From contig CM026562.1 of assembly GCA_015143295.1 (NCBI GenBank), positions 620,001-684,000 on the forward strand: DNA of 64,000 nt, in the 5' to 3' direction. The notes under the pieces were generated by a model. It saw only the letters and a list, made by a program, of their open reading frames with translations. It was not told the DNA's origin and did not search any database. Of this stretch, positions 13,001-20,381 are shown in pieces (position 1 is the first letter of the stretch; the number at the start of each line of letters is the position of its first letter). Made by a program: the position numbers and the translations under genes. Origin of the DNA: Tetracentron sinense (lineage: Eukaryota > Streptophyta > Magnoliopsida > Trochodendrales > Trochodendraceae).

Positions 13001-13253
13001 TGGCGTCGAGCTGCAATTCCTTGCTAAAGACGTCCTGTTCATCCGAATTCACATAGTAATTGAAGAGATCCAAGAACCAGGAAATGCCTTTGACGGGAAC
13101 AATGATTGTAGATCTTGTGGCTGAAGTCTTCTCAGAAATCTTCAAATACTGACCTCGAGGATTCTCCTTCAGGTCGAAGTAGAAGAGCTTGTGCTCCACC
13201 TGAAGAGTTTTAGAGAGCAGCTCCACGTCGTTTCCACCCGAACTTCCTTCCAT
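932..13253 (-). CDS. PURA1: Pur-alpha transcription factor (PURA1), five exons
   Basis: This is a single-stranded DNA/RNA-binding protein of the PUR family, which in plants binds telo-box promoter elements. Exons read on the minus strand are 13253-12999, 12878-12831, 1639-1499, 1406-1164 and 1090-932, all joined in phase 0 with GT/AG borders, giving 281 codons. The start is the ATG at 13253; an upstream TTG in frame is not needed. Three PUR repeats are visible: residues about 11-70 (HKLFYFDLKENPRGQYLKIS), about 86-130 (FTFDIGENKRGRFLK then VSEASVSRNRSTIIVP) and about 205-265 (KRFFFDLGSNNRGHFLRISE then VAGSDRSSIILP). Length and order match the plant family (about 290-300 residues, recalled). 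Two oddities stand out: intron 2 is 11.2 kb and full of transposons, and the C-terminus is frameshifted at a six-base homopolymer (972-977), replacing the usual ending in PPQR. Identity is very secure; functionality of the tail is uncertain. Confidence 0.95.
1164..1406 (-). CDS. PURA1: PURA1 exon 4
   Basis: Eighty-one codons from QRSEPSERLVGLSDD to HFLRISE, carrying the linker and the start of PUR repeat III. The acceptor is a tandem CAGCAG, so a form lacking one Gln is possible. The donor is GAG before GTGGGT; the nearby GTAATG would break the frame with exon 5. Confidence 0.93.
1499..1639 (-). CDS. PURA1: PURA1 exon 3
   Basis: Forty-seven codons from VSEASVSRNRSTIIVP to IFILPDQ, completing PUR repeat II. 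The acceptor is TGCAG before GTTTCAG and the donor is GTATGTG after CAG. The exon contains no ATG. Confidence 0.95.
3045..3194. repeat. Two-copy tandem repeat, unit about 75 bp
   Basis: Both units begin with CCTATGGTCAGTATG and end with AACCTGGGTATCCCAGTGC. They start near 3045 and 3121. The repeat lies in PURA1 intron 2 just before the hAT-like element. Confidence 0.75.
3257..4544. mobile_element. Non-autonomous hAT-like element
   Basis: The ends form an imperfect inverted repeat: AGGGGCGGAGCC at the left and, reverse-complemented, CAGTGGCAGAGCCAGG at the right. This is a common plant hAT-type terminus. The 8-bp flanks CCGAGGAC and CCAAGTAC match at six positions, as expected of an old 8-bp target duplication. 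Inside are several diverged copies of a unit near 75-100 bp built around 'GGGGATAGCCAT ... GCCCCTAAACTTTTGAAAA' (about 3280-3420 and 4150-4360), plus a LINE fragment. No transposase is visible. Confidence 0.6.
3630..3990 (-). mobile_element. LINE 3' fragment inside the hAT-like element
   Basis: On the minus strand the sequence translates to AISWSIWKWRNRRVFDN, which resembles the C-terminal tail of plant L1-type ORF2 proteins, and it is bordered by a T-rich run near 3630 that fits a poly(A) tail. A minus-strand LINE scrap is the best reading. Confidence 0.5.
4545..6178. other. Intron 2 repeat debris
   Basis: No gene is seen. A run of 'GATACTGATACC / GTATTGG' words (4690-4860) and a 'GTATCCAAG' word cluster (5885-5930) belong to a dispersed repeat that recurs at 10888-10960 and 26446-26580. 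A T-run at 5600-5615 followed by AACTACATCTTTATTAAAG resembles a LINE tail. Confidence 0.4.
6184..6918 (+). repeat. LTR1 (5' LTR) of the chimeric copia element
   Basis: It begins TGTTGTGGGTG and ends GAACAACA, with short inverted termini. It is directly preceded by ACTCG and followed by a primer site. It is closely similar to 7387-8138 (inverted) and 10178-10882. Confidence 0.88.
6922..6939 (+). other. Primer-binding site, TGGCGCCGTCTGTGGGAA
   Basis: It lies three bases after LTR1 and has the TGGCGCC start typical of a tRNA 3' end complement ending in CCA. Its distal part is also shared with the PUR2 coding sequence that follows. Confidence 0.65.
6930..7386 (-). pseudogene. PUR2: Captured N-terminal fragment of phosphoribosylamine-glycine ligase (GARS)
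   Basis: Read on the minus strand this encodes the N-terminal part of glycinamide ribonucleotide synthetase, the second enzyme of purine synthesis (plastidial in plants). Visible are the ATP-grasp N-domain motif GGGREHPLGYALQRSP, then FCAPGNAGISNSG, VVVGSEAPLVAGLANDLV and EAAALEGSKDFMKELCDKY. The frame is open except for one TAA at 7126-7124. It stops at EIPT, where it runs into the reverse of the retroelement primer site. The full enzyme is about 500 residues, so only roughly a quarter is present and it cannot be functional. No intron is evident, which suggests capture through RNA. Confidence 0.92.
7387..8138 (-). repeat. LTR2, inverted copy
   Basis: Reverse complement of LTR1: it starts TGTTGTTCCC on the plus strand and ends CCACAACA. 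In its own orientation it is preceded by a purine tract, so it is the original 3' LTR of the inverted copia body. Confidence 0.88.
8139..8150 (-). other. Polypurine tract of the inverted copia body
   Basis: On the minus strand the sequence reads TAAGTGGAGGAT directly before the TGTTGTGG start of LTR2. This is the expected place for second-strand priming. Confidence 0.6.
8151..10177 (-). pseudogene. Copia pol remnant (RT and RNase H), degenerate
   Basis: On the minus strand the reverse transcriptase motif YVDDLLIFG is encoded around 9728-9700 (YVDD at 9717-9728), followed by NETKEFLSS and a stop. RNase H follows at 9127-8900 (AEEEAEWFRNFLSDIPLWNK, then AAIGRA). The C-terminal signature LTKGLVREKVWSTSRGMRLK is at about 8800-8720. 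Gag, protease and integrase are missing, and several stops interrupt the frame. This is the 3' half of a Ty1/copia element. Confidence 0.85.
10178..10882 (+). repeat. LTR3 (3' LTR, 5' truncated)
   Basis: Matches LTR1 from TATGTCTTTTG onward but lacks its first 40 bases. It ends GAACAACA and is followed by ACTCG, the partner of the repeat before LTR1. Confidence 0.85.
10883..12830. other. Proximal part of PURA1 intron 2
   Basis: No gene is recognised. It includes the right half of the split 'GTATCCAAG' repeat (10888-10960) and a short tandem repeat (11239-11317). A minus-strand frame at 12122-12466 lies wholly in the intron and has no recognisable domain. Confidence 0.5.
11239..11317. repeat. 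29-bp tandem repeat, 2.7 copies
   Basis: Units start at 11239, 11268 and 11297 with GCTCTTTGTCTTGCATTT or a one-base variant. Confidence 0.8.
12831..12878 (-). CDS. PURA1: PURA1 exon 2
   Basis: A 48-base microexon encoding VFTFDIGENKRGRFLK, flanked by AG at 12880-12879 and a GTAAAG donor. It opens PUR repeat II and is separated from the rest of that repeat by the 11.2-kb intron. Confidence 0.95.
12999..13253 (-). CDS. PURA1: PURA1 exon 1
   Basis: Eighty-five codons from ATG at 13253 to AAG at 12999, followed by a GT donor (GTTCAA). It encodes the short N-terminus and PUR repeat I, ending in FSKELQLDAK. The glycine-rich N-terminal tract known in the Arabidopsis protein is reduced here to a few residues. 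Confidence 0.95.
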
Positions 13254-13265
13254 CCCCAATAACAG

Positions 13266-13376
13266 AACCCTAATTAGGGTTTAAAGAGATGCGATTCGAG
13301 ATCTGGAGGTGGTTTTGTGAGAGTCTATTCTTCTACTGCTGCTGCTGCTGCTGCTGCAGCAAATTAGGGTTAGGTT
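13266..13376 (-). promoter_or_regulatory. Telo-box motifs in PURA1 leader
   Basis: A back-to-back pair AACCCTAA / TTAGGGTTT lies at 13266-13282, only 13 bases upstream of the PURA1 ATG, and a second TTAGGGTTAGG-type motif is at 13364-13376. Telo boxes are typical of promoters and leaders of plant growth genes. Plant Pur-alpha is reported to bind this class of motif, so self-regulation is conceivable but unproven. Confidence 0.55.
13336..13356. repeat. (CTG)7 microsatellite in PURA1 5' leader
   Basis: Seven perfect CTG units, reading as CAG on the sense strand, about 85 bases upstream of the PURA1 start codon. Confidence 0.85.
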
Positions 13377-13770
13377 GACCCAGTCCCTGTGGGCGCATTG
13401 TTACCGTCTCTAACTTCACCTTCCCTTCAAGCGAACGTGTTAACGTGCGCTGGGTGGGTTTGTGTATTTATGATTGGGTAGATCGTCCAAATAGAAGATT
13501 ATCCTTGCGTTGAGTGATCGACGGTGATCCCATGAATATATGGATATTCCTTAACTTTTTCCTCCATCAAACTCAATGTACAGTACCTTACGTCTGATGT
13601 GTGTGTTTAGAATTTAGAATACCTCTTCAACCAAAAAAAAACTCAAATGTACTTACAGTACTTATAGTTCATAAAATAATAATAATAAATGTACTAACGG
13701 CTACTTGAGGCTTAAAATCTCCAAACCTTCTCATGCTCGTTACTGCTAAGGAAGAGCAGGAAAAGCCCCC

Positions 13771-14034
13771 ATGAAAGCTCCAAGATGACTTTGCTCAAAC
13801 CCAATAACCCACTCTAATCAAGCAATTCTTCAATCCGTCTCTCCAAGATTACCTTCTTCTTCACCTTCTTCTATATTCAAGCAGAAGGTCCATGTCTTAC
13901 AAACCTAGACCTCCTGTCCTTGCTAGATCAGTGCTCCAACCTCAAACACATAAATCAAACTCATGTATTCATGATCCCAAGAGGGCTTGATCAGAATAAC
14001 CTTCTGCTTAGCCAATTCAGTGCAAATTATAATG
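13771..14034 (+). pseudogene. Truncated 5' copy of the PPR gene
   Basis: It starts ATG AAA GCT CCA AGA TGA and matches the N-terminus of the intact PPR gene at 17394. After a frame change it reads TNLDLLSLLDQCSNLKHINQ, then TH and FMIPRGLDQNNLLLSQF, against TNPDLLSLLHECTNLKHIYQ and FMVPRGLDQNNFLLSKF in the intact gene. Homology also covers about 30 bases upstream of the ATG (GCTAAGGAAGAGC). An early stop and a frameshift make it non-functional. It is broken off by copia sequence near 14022-14035. It faces away from PURA1, 518 bases from its ATG. Confidence 0.92.
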
Positions 14035-14230
14035 TACTGTGATAATCGGGCAACCATTAGTATTGCTCACAATGTAGTTCAACATAACAAGACAAAGCAC
14101 ACCGAGATTGACATACACTTTATTCAAGAAAATTTTCTTCTAAAATATTGAGTCTTCCCTATGTCAAGACAACAGAGGATGAGTTGGTAAACATTCTCAC
14201 AAAAGCAGTGGCATCATGACATTGTTAGCA
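14035..14230 (+). mobile_element. Copia RNase H C-terminal fragment
   Basis: Reads YCDNRATISIAHNVVQHNKT, then KHTEIDIHFIQE, and after a frame change VKTTEDELVNILTKAVAS. This is the end of a Ty1/copia RNase H domain, lying directly against the broken PPR copy. Confidence 0.8.
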
Positions 14231-15657
14231 AGTTGTACTTTTACATCTACAAGCATGCAGTTCGTTTTGGAATGATTTAAAAGATGTTGTATATCTGCAA
14301 GCAGTTGGTTTATCTATAACTATATCACACTGACGCGAAGTTTGTGTCCTTCACAAACAAGAAATTCTACTCTAGCCCCATGGCATCATCTTTTTAATGC
14401 ATGATATAACTGTACAGACAAGTTGCCAGTTAAGATGTCATGGTAGCCAGTTGTTGTTTCTAACAGTATGTGTTTGTGACTGCACTAGTGCATGTATCCA
14501 TACTTAGGTAAGTGGAAAAACAATTTCCAAAGTCTATAACTGACGACCATCAACATGAACCACCTTGCCATACCAAGAGATAGCTGAGAGGAATGAACAT
14601 AAAAACATAATCAGTGTGCCAACATAATCAGGTTTTTTGCGCAAATGGCTACTAAGAAATATTTTTTTGAAATTTATTGAGATAGAAACAGTTATACAAG
14701 GGACAATGCTAATATCCACTTGCACAAGTTCAAAAAAAATTTATGACGAAAGCAAATCGTGAAGATTTCAAAATTGACACAGACAGCTACACGACTTTGA
14801 ATGGCTTGGGTGACCCAGCACCACTTGGTCTGTCGTTTACATTTGTATGAAGTTTGGTACAAGGATTCCTATACTTGTATGAAGTTCAGTACAAGATACC
14901 CATTGAATTCACTCCGACTTTCCTGAAACTTTAAACATCAACAAATATCTAATCACATCAAGCTTGAAGTAACTTCCCTTCCACTATCAACTTAATGAAA
15001 AGATTGTGCACTGCTTGGTGGGAAGCTATTGTTCATAGAGAAATGTATGTACATAAGAGCTTAGGAGGTGTTAGTCCATTCGGAATGATTCTTCAAATTC
15101 ACGAAGTTATAACCACAATTGCTCAGTCATGGCAATGAATATGAGAAAATGAGTCTGAAAGCTTATTCTCCCTCATTAGACAGTCAATCCCAAACAATAA
15201 GCAGGGGACGAGAAACAAGATACATGCATGAACACTTTTGAACAGCTAGGATCAAACTACAGTTGTGCAAGGAAATACCCGCTTATCGGCGAGGTTGTTG
15301 AAATTTTGATAAATTAAGGAATCTTTGATGCACAGAGCTCCACTGCTCAACAGAACATCTCCAGATAATTACCATACCAACAGTTAAAGTGGCATGATTC
15401 TCAGATTTTGTAGTGTGCTAATTGTCCCCACATAGTGCAAATAGTTAACACCTGTGAATATGTTCAATGGATCTATCTGGAGCTCGCTATCCAATTACGA
15501 GCTACCACTTTCCCAATGTAAAAGACTTTTTTTCGAGTTCGAACCACTATGCTTGTACCATTCTCTCTAGGGAGTGTAACAGCTGGTCACAATGCATCGT
15601 TCATTTCACAATCTACTCAAAGATGGCTTGAAAAAGAGCAGGAGCAGAACTATTTGC
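14231..15657. other. Spacer between copia fragment and PPR gene
   Basis: No gene is recognised. The part next to 15658 is the 3' flank of the PPR gene. Around 14650-14700 a T-run followed by TTTATTGAGATAG looks like a weak LINE tail. Confidence 0.4.
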
Positions 15658-17394
15658 TCATCCCTCGACATATTCAAGCAGACACCCACGTTCCTTTGGA
15701 ACATACTCTGCCATCTTTAAATGCCAGTTCATCTCATATAGAACTTCATATATCCTCTCATACTGAAGATGTGATTTATCTCCCACGATGAACTCGTGAA
15801 CTCTATTGTTAACTTCGATGGAACTTCCTCCTGGCATTTTCTTTACCCTGTTGTCTCTCATCACCTTTCTCACCATCCCAACTTCATGCCACCTACCATG
15901 AGCTGCGTATATGTTAGATAGTAGTGTGTAATTCCCACTGTTATGGGGCTCCACCTCAATGAGATGCCTCAAAGCACACTCTCCTAGCTCAACATCACCA
16001 TGGATTCTAGAAGCAGCTAGCAGAGACCCCCAAACAGCTCCATTAGCTTCATATGGCATACCCCTAACTAGTTCCTGTGCCTCTTGAAGGTAACCAGCAC
16101 GCCCAAGAAGATCGATCATACACCCATAGTGCTCAATCTTTTGTGTAATCTGATATTGTGTACTCATGCACTTGAAATACCGGCGACCCATGTCAACCAA
16201 TCCGACATGGCTACAAGCGGATAGGATGGCAATAAAAGTGACTTCATTTGGTTTTACTCTGGCATTTTCCATTCGATAGAACATTTCCATGGCTTCTATT
16301 CCAAGCCCATGTAATGCCAACCCAGCGATCATCGTAGTCCAAGTGATAACACTTCTATGCTTCATCTTTTCAAAAACTTCAAGTGCCTTCTTTATGTTCC
16401 CGGACTTTGCATACATGTCTATTAGGGCATTAGTAAGAGGAACAATCTTATTCAATCCACGTTTATCTATATAGTTATGGATCCATTCCCCCAATTCGAG
16501 AGCACCCAAGTGGGCACAAGCTGAGAGAGCAGCCAACATGGCAATTTCATCCGGCTCTACATCCTCAAGCTGCATCCTCCGAAAGACTGTAACTGCCTCA
16601 TTAGGCCGGTTCATTTGAGCATAACCAGCAATTACTGCGGTCCAAGAGATGACATTCCTCTCTGGCATCCGCTCGAACAGTGCCCGCGCATTGTCTACAT
16701 CACCTACCTTGGCATATCCAGCAACCATCGCATTCCATGAAACCACATCTCTAAGAGGCATCCCGTCAAATAGGCGCCGAGCATCACAAATACCTGCCAA
16801 AACTGAATACATTTGAATCAAACCTGTCACCACATGAACATCCGAGTCTAACCCAAATCGAATTGTCTGACCATGAATCTCTCTCCCTAGTTCAATTGCA
16901 GACAAATGAATTACAGCCTTTAATACGAAAGGAAAAGAGTAAGTGTCGGGCCGAAAGCCTGAAGATTGAATCGTATTAAAGAGAAGGATAGCCTCTTTAG
17001 CAGAATGTGTTTGAGAAAGACCCTTGATCATGGTGTTGTACAGATAAACATCCGGATGTGTTTTGTTGGTGAAGACCAAATATCCATAATTTGCGAAACC
17101 CAGAAGAGAACAGGTACCAATGAATTTGCTAAGGAGAAAGTTGTTCTGATCAAGGCCTCTTGGGACCATGAATCCATGAGTTTGATATATGTGTTTGAGG
17201 TTGGTGCATTCATGTAGCAATGACAGGAGGTCTGGGTTTGTAAAGACATGATGATGATGATGATGATGATGGAACTTGTGCTTGAATATAGAAGAAGAAG
17301 AAGAAGAAGAAGAAGAAGAAGAGGAAGCTAATGGAAGAATTGCATTATTAGAGTGGGTTAGTGGGTTTGAGCAAAGGCGTCTCGGAGCTCTCAT
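15658..17394 (-). CDS. PLS-class PPR protein, E/E+ type, 578 aa
   Basis: An uninterrupted intronless frame from ATG at 17394, as usual for this family. PPR motifs run from about residue 60 to 480, for example DVYLYNTMIKGLSQ, DVVSWNAMVAGYAK, NVISWTAVIAGYAQ and SVITWTTMIAGLAL. The C-terminal E/E+ region follows (VWGSLLAASRIHGDVELGE, then GNYTLLSNIYAA and MPGGSSIEVNNRVHEFIVGD). It ends at GCLLEYVEG without a DYW domain. Such proteins act in chloroplasts or mitochondria as site-specific RNA editing or processing factors, recruiting a DYW partner in trans. The N-terminus has a Ser run (about 12) and a His run (8) coded by GAA/GAT-type microsatellites. It resembles Arabidopsis At5g56310-like proteins from memory; the orthology is not tested. 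Confidence 0.93.
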   Translation of the reverse strand: MRAPRRLCSNPLTHSNNAILPLASSSSSSSSSSSSIFKHKFHHHHHHHHVFTNPDLLSLLHECTNLKHIYQTHGFMVPRGLDQNNFLLSKFIGTCSLLGFANYGYLVFTNKTHPDVYLYNTMIKGLSQTHSAKEAILLFNTIQSSGFRPDTYSFPFVLKAVIHLSAIELGREIHGQTIRFGLDSDVHVVTGLIQMYSVLAGICDARRLFDGMPLRDVVSWNAMVAGYAKVGDVDNARALFERMPERNVISWTAVIAGYAQMNRPNEAVTVFRRMQLEDVEPDEIAMLAALSACAHLGALELGEWIHNYIDKRGLNKIVPLTNALIDMYAKSGNIKKALEVFEKMKHRSVITWTTMIAGLALHGLGIEAMEMFYRMENARVKPNEVTFIAILSACSHVGLVDMGRRYFKCMSTQYQITQKIEHYGCMIDLLGRAGYLQEAQELVRGMPYEANGAVWGSLLAASRIHGDVELGECALRHLIEVEPHNSGNYTLLSNIYAAHGRWHEVGMVRKVMRDNRVKKMPGGSSIEVNNRVHEFIVGDKSHLQYERIYEVLYEMNWHLKMAEYVPKERGCLLEYVEG

Positions 17395-17575
17395 TGGGGC
17401 TCTTCCTCAGCAAAATGCAAAATCCATCTATAATGGCATCACTTGCGTCTCACGTAACGTAAGTATAATATTTTCATTCTATTCTGAGAGATGCAGCTAT
17501 CTAATTCTAGCTAACTGAACCCATAAAGCTACCCGGACGCGGTTTAGACTTCAGAGTTTGGCATTCCCATTGAGG

Positions 17576-17647
17576 ATGGAAGGTGGAAACGACGTGGAGC
17601 TGCTGTCTAAAACACTCGAGGTAGAGCACAAGCTCTTCGACCTCAAG
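17576..17647 (+). pseudogene. 72-bp remnant of PURA1 exon 1
   Basis: Twenty-four open codons starting MEGGNDVELLSKTLEVEHKL, nearly the same as the true exon 1 start, but missing three codons after MEG and two (Tyr-Phe) before DLK. Homology stops after DLK and no later exon follows. It faces away from the intact PPR gene, 181 bases from its ATG, mirroring the arrangement at 13253-13771. Confidence 0.9.
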
Positions 17648-20288
17648 GTCAGTAAATCATAACCAATGTTAAATTTTTTTTTAATTTAAATAAATAAGGT
17701 TAGAATAATTTAACACAATGGGTGAACAAATAAGCACAGTTAGTGTCAAAGAGGACAAGTGGCAAGCTGGGGGAGTTGACATTTAGTGCTCAACTATACA
17801 TGTGCACGCATGCTATCACCTCCCTCGTTAAACTCCTTTCCACGTGTGCTCTAAGAGCATGGATACCCTCGTTTCAAAAAAATATATATTTATATATATC
17901 AGTTTAAATATGAAGCGGAGCTCTGCATCATGCAGAGCCCCCTTTTTACCTTAGAATGTGTAATTATTGATCTATATATATATATATCTTTATTATTATA
18001 ATGCGAGATGCATGCATAGATTTTTTCCAAAATTTCAAAATTACCCTTATATAAAATCAGAACATTGATTTAATGTTTTACTTTAATTCCCCAACTACCT
18101 TTATCTTTGATTTAATGTTTTACTTAAATTCTTAAACTACCCTTGCCATCTATCTATTTAGAATCACAGCCAATTGCTATTGACCTTGAGGACAGTTCAA
18201 TCACACCAGTGGGTTAACACGTGCCCCTTTCAATTCCTATTAACTATGGTTAACTCATTTCCCTCGCTCTCTCGTGCATTGCATGTATCACTAGCGAGTT
18301 CAATCAGGAATCGTTAACTCCTTCCCCTTGCTCTCACGTGCCACCCACTAGTATATATATATATTTTAATACTTTATTGCTTTCATTTTTTTTCACGGAG
18401 TGATTTGACTGGCGTAGGTCAAATGTGATATAAGTGGATGCCCAAACTTCATACTAAAACACCAAGAAAAAAGAAAATAAACACTTGACATAAAGATCTC
18501 AACACCTCCCCCTAGCTCCAGAGTGGTAAGATGCATCCTCCTTGGGGGAGGCCTTGGGTGTCAGGGCATTTGGGGGTGGATGACTTGGGTTCAAGTCAGG
18601 GCGGTATTAGGGATTGTAAGGACCACCATTTGTACTAATTTAACCTAAAATAAAAATGACGCTAACACCTAAAAGAACCTAGAGAACTCTAGGACCTCTC
18701 AATTTCTGAAGGATCTCTTTTTGCACTTCATGGAAGGGCACCTGGGTCAGTTTGAGTTTTCAAAATAATCATAGTTATCCACAAATCCCTGGCACAAAAA
18801 ATAGTAGAACCCAACATAGAAATTCAAGGCATAATATAATTTCTTAATCCAGTGGGAAAGAGCAGACAAAAATACGAGTTTTGGCCAAGCAATTTTGGAT
18901 TGTCTTCTTTTACTTCTATTCTTTCTCTTTTTGCAATTTTTATTGGGTTTTAAACCTTTTTTTTCTTAGGTCTGAATGTGAACATTTCATTGGCTTCTAC
19001 ACTGAACATCTGAACGAAAATGGAAAAAAGAATGCTTCAGGTTTGTGGCAGCTAGATGGCAGCCCTGGAGGTGTCCACATATTCAGCATCTCATCCTCTT
19101 CTCAAGTGGCAAGTTTGATCCTGATAGCCCTCCTCCATTTTACCAAAAAAGAGTCCTTCCTAATACACAGTGCATTTTTAAAAAAAAATTTAATTCGACT
19201 GTTGCCCATAGGAGAATGAATGACCAAACCAGAAGGCCATTTATTAACTAGATTATCTGATTCCGAACCTCACCCCTCCATGGGGTTTCATGCAGCAAAG
19301 AGTACTTGAAGGGTCATCCCAAATCCAAAAGCTCTCTCACGTCCGTCGTCATCTAAGTTTCGTAGATTCAGTGATCATCAGTTACGGCCTGCTTGGTTTT
19401 TCATCCATATAGCAGCAGTCCGAGTACAAAAGCCGCCTCAAATAGATTATGAATTTATCATGGCTACGAGATAAAAAAGTCCAATATTCACAACACCACT
19501 TGATTGAGATGGTTATCGAAAGCACTAACCCCACCATTCAAATGGATCTCAAAAAACACAAACCACCCAATAAAGATTCAGTTGCTAGCAATTATTGGTC
19601 AATAAATAGGCCTTTTTTTTTAAAATGTCCTCTCTCCTTCGTTTCCCCTAACCAAAGCAAGAGATACAAGACTAGATTAGAGTAAAATGACAAAGTAGGA
19701 TTGAAGCAGACCCAAATAATTGGGAGAAGGCTTGGACAACAGCCCAAGAATTAGCTGAATCTGATAACCTTGAAAGTCTGTCTAACTTTTTCCTGTGCTC
19801 AAGTTCATTCACCTTGGATGCTTAATATGTCACCAAGGGTTCACTACAACTATTTTTCCTGGCAAAAGATCACCATACATAATTTCTTTTTCATCATACA
19901 TAATACCTTGAGCTTTATAACAAACCTAAATAATAATCTGTCAGGTTGCACAACTTCAATGCCACTGAAGGCAACAATTACCCAGTTTATGTAACAGAAC
20001 ATTTATTTGTTCCAAATCCCACTCAAGCATGATATAGCATCCCTACTTACCAGCACGAGTAAAACCTGAATGAATAAATACTACTTTCTACCATAATCAT
20101 AGGAGTAAATGCTCATTCACTAGTGTATGGCGGATTACAGAGAATGCATTTGGGCGAGAGAGCAAATACTACAGAGTCAATGTGTTTCCCATATGAACTA
20201 CATAACAAAACGACTGACATCTCACCAGTGCCTAGGAGGAAGACTAGGCGCAACAATTGCAAGGAGTCATATTGTGAAGAACATCACA
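17648..20288. other. Intergenic, no gene recognised
   Basis: AT-rich sequence with TA-type simple repeats (17882-17900, 17972-17988, 18352-18364). A palindrome GCTCTGCATCATGCAGAGC lies at 17919-17937. The right end is the 3' flank of the membrane-protein gene. An open plus frame at 18881-19219 has no recognisable domain. Confidence 0.5.
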
Positions 20289-20381
20289 TCAAGAATCTTG
20301 GGGAGTCTCGAACCTCGTAGGAGTATCAATGCCCATCATACAGCAAAGGCCTGATATTAAGATTATAAGCAGAACGATTCC
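20289..20381 (-). CDS. Membrane protein last exon
   Basis: Encodes GIVLLIILISGLCCMMGIDT then PTRFETPQDS and TGA at 20291-20289. It is 2,042 bases from the previous exon. Acceptor TTCAG. Confidence 0.9.
   Translation of the reverse strand, partial: GIVLLIILISGLCCMMGIDTPTRFETPQDS

Noticed and set aside
17576-17647. A second PURA gene on the plus strand
   Set aside because: Homology ends after 24 codons and no further PUR exon is present downstream.
18881-19219. 112-codon plus-strand frame as a gene
   Set aside because: Low-complexity Phe/Ser-rich start, no domain, no visible splice partners.
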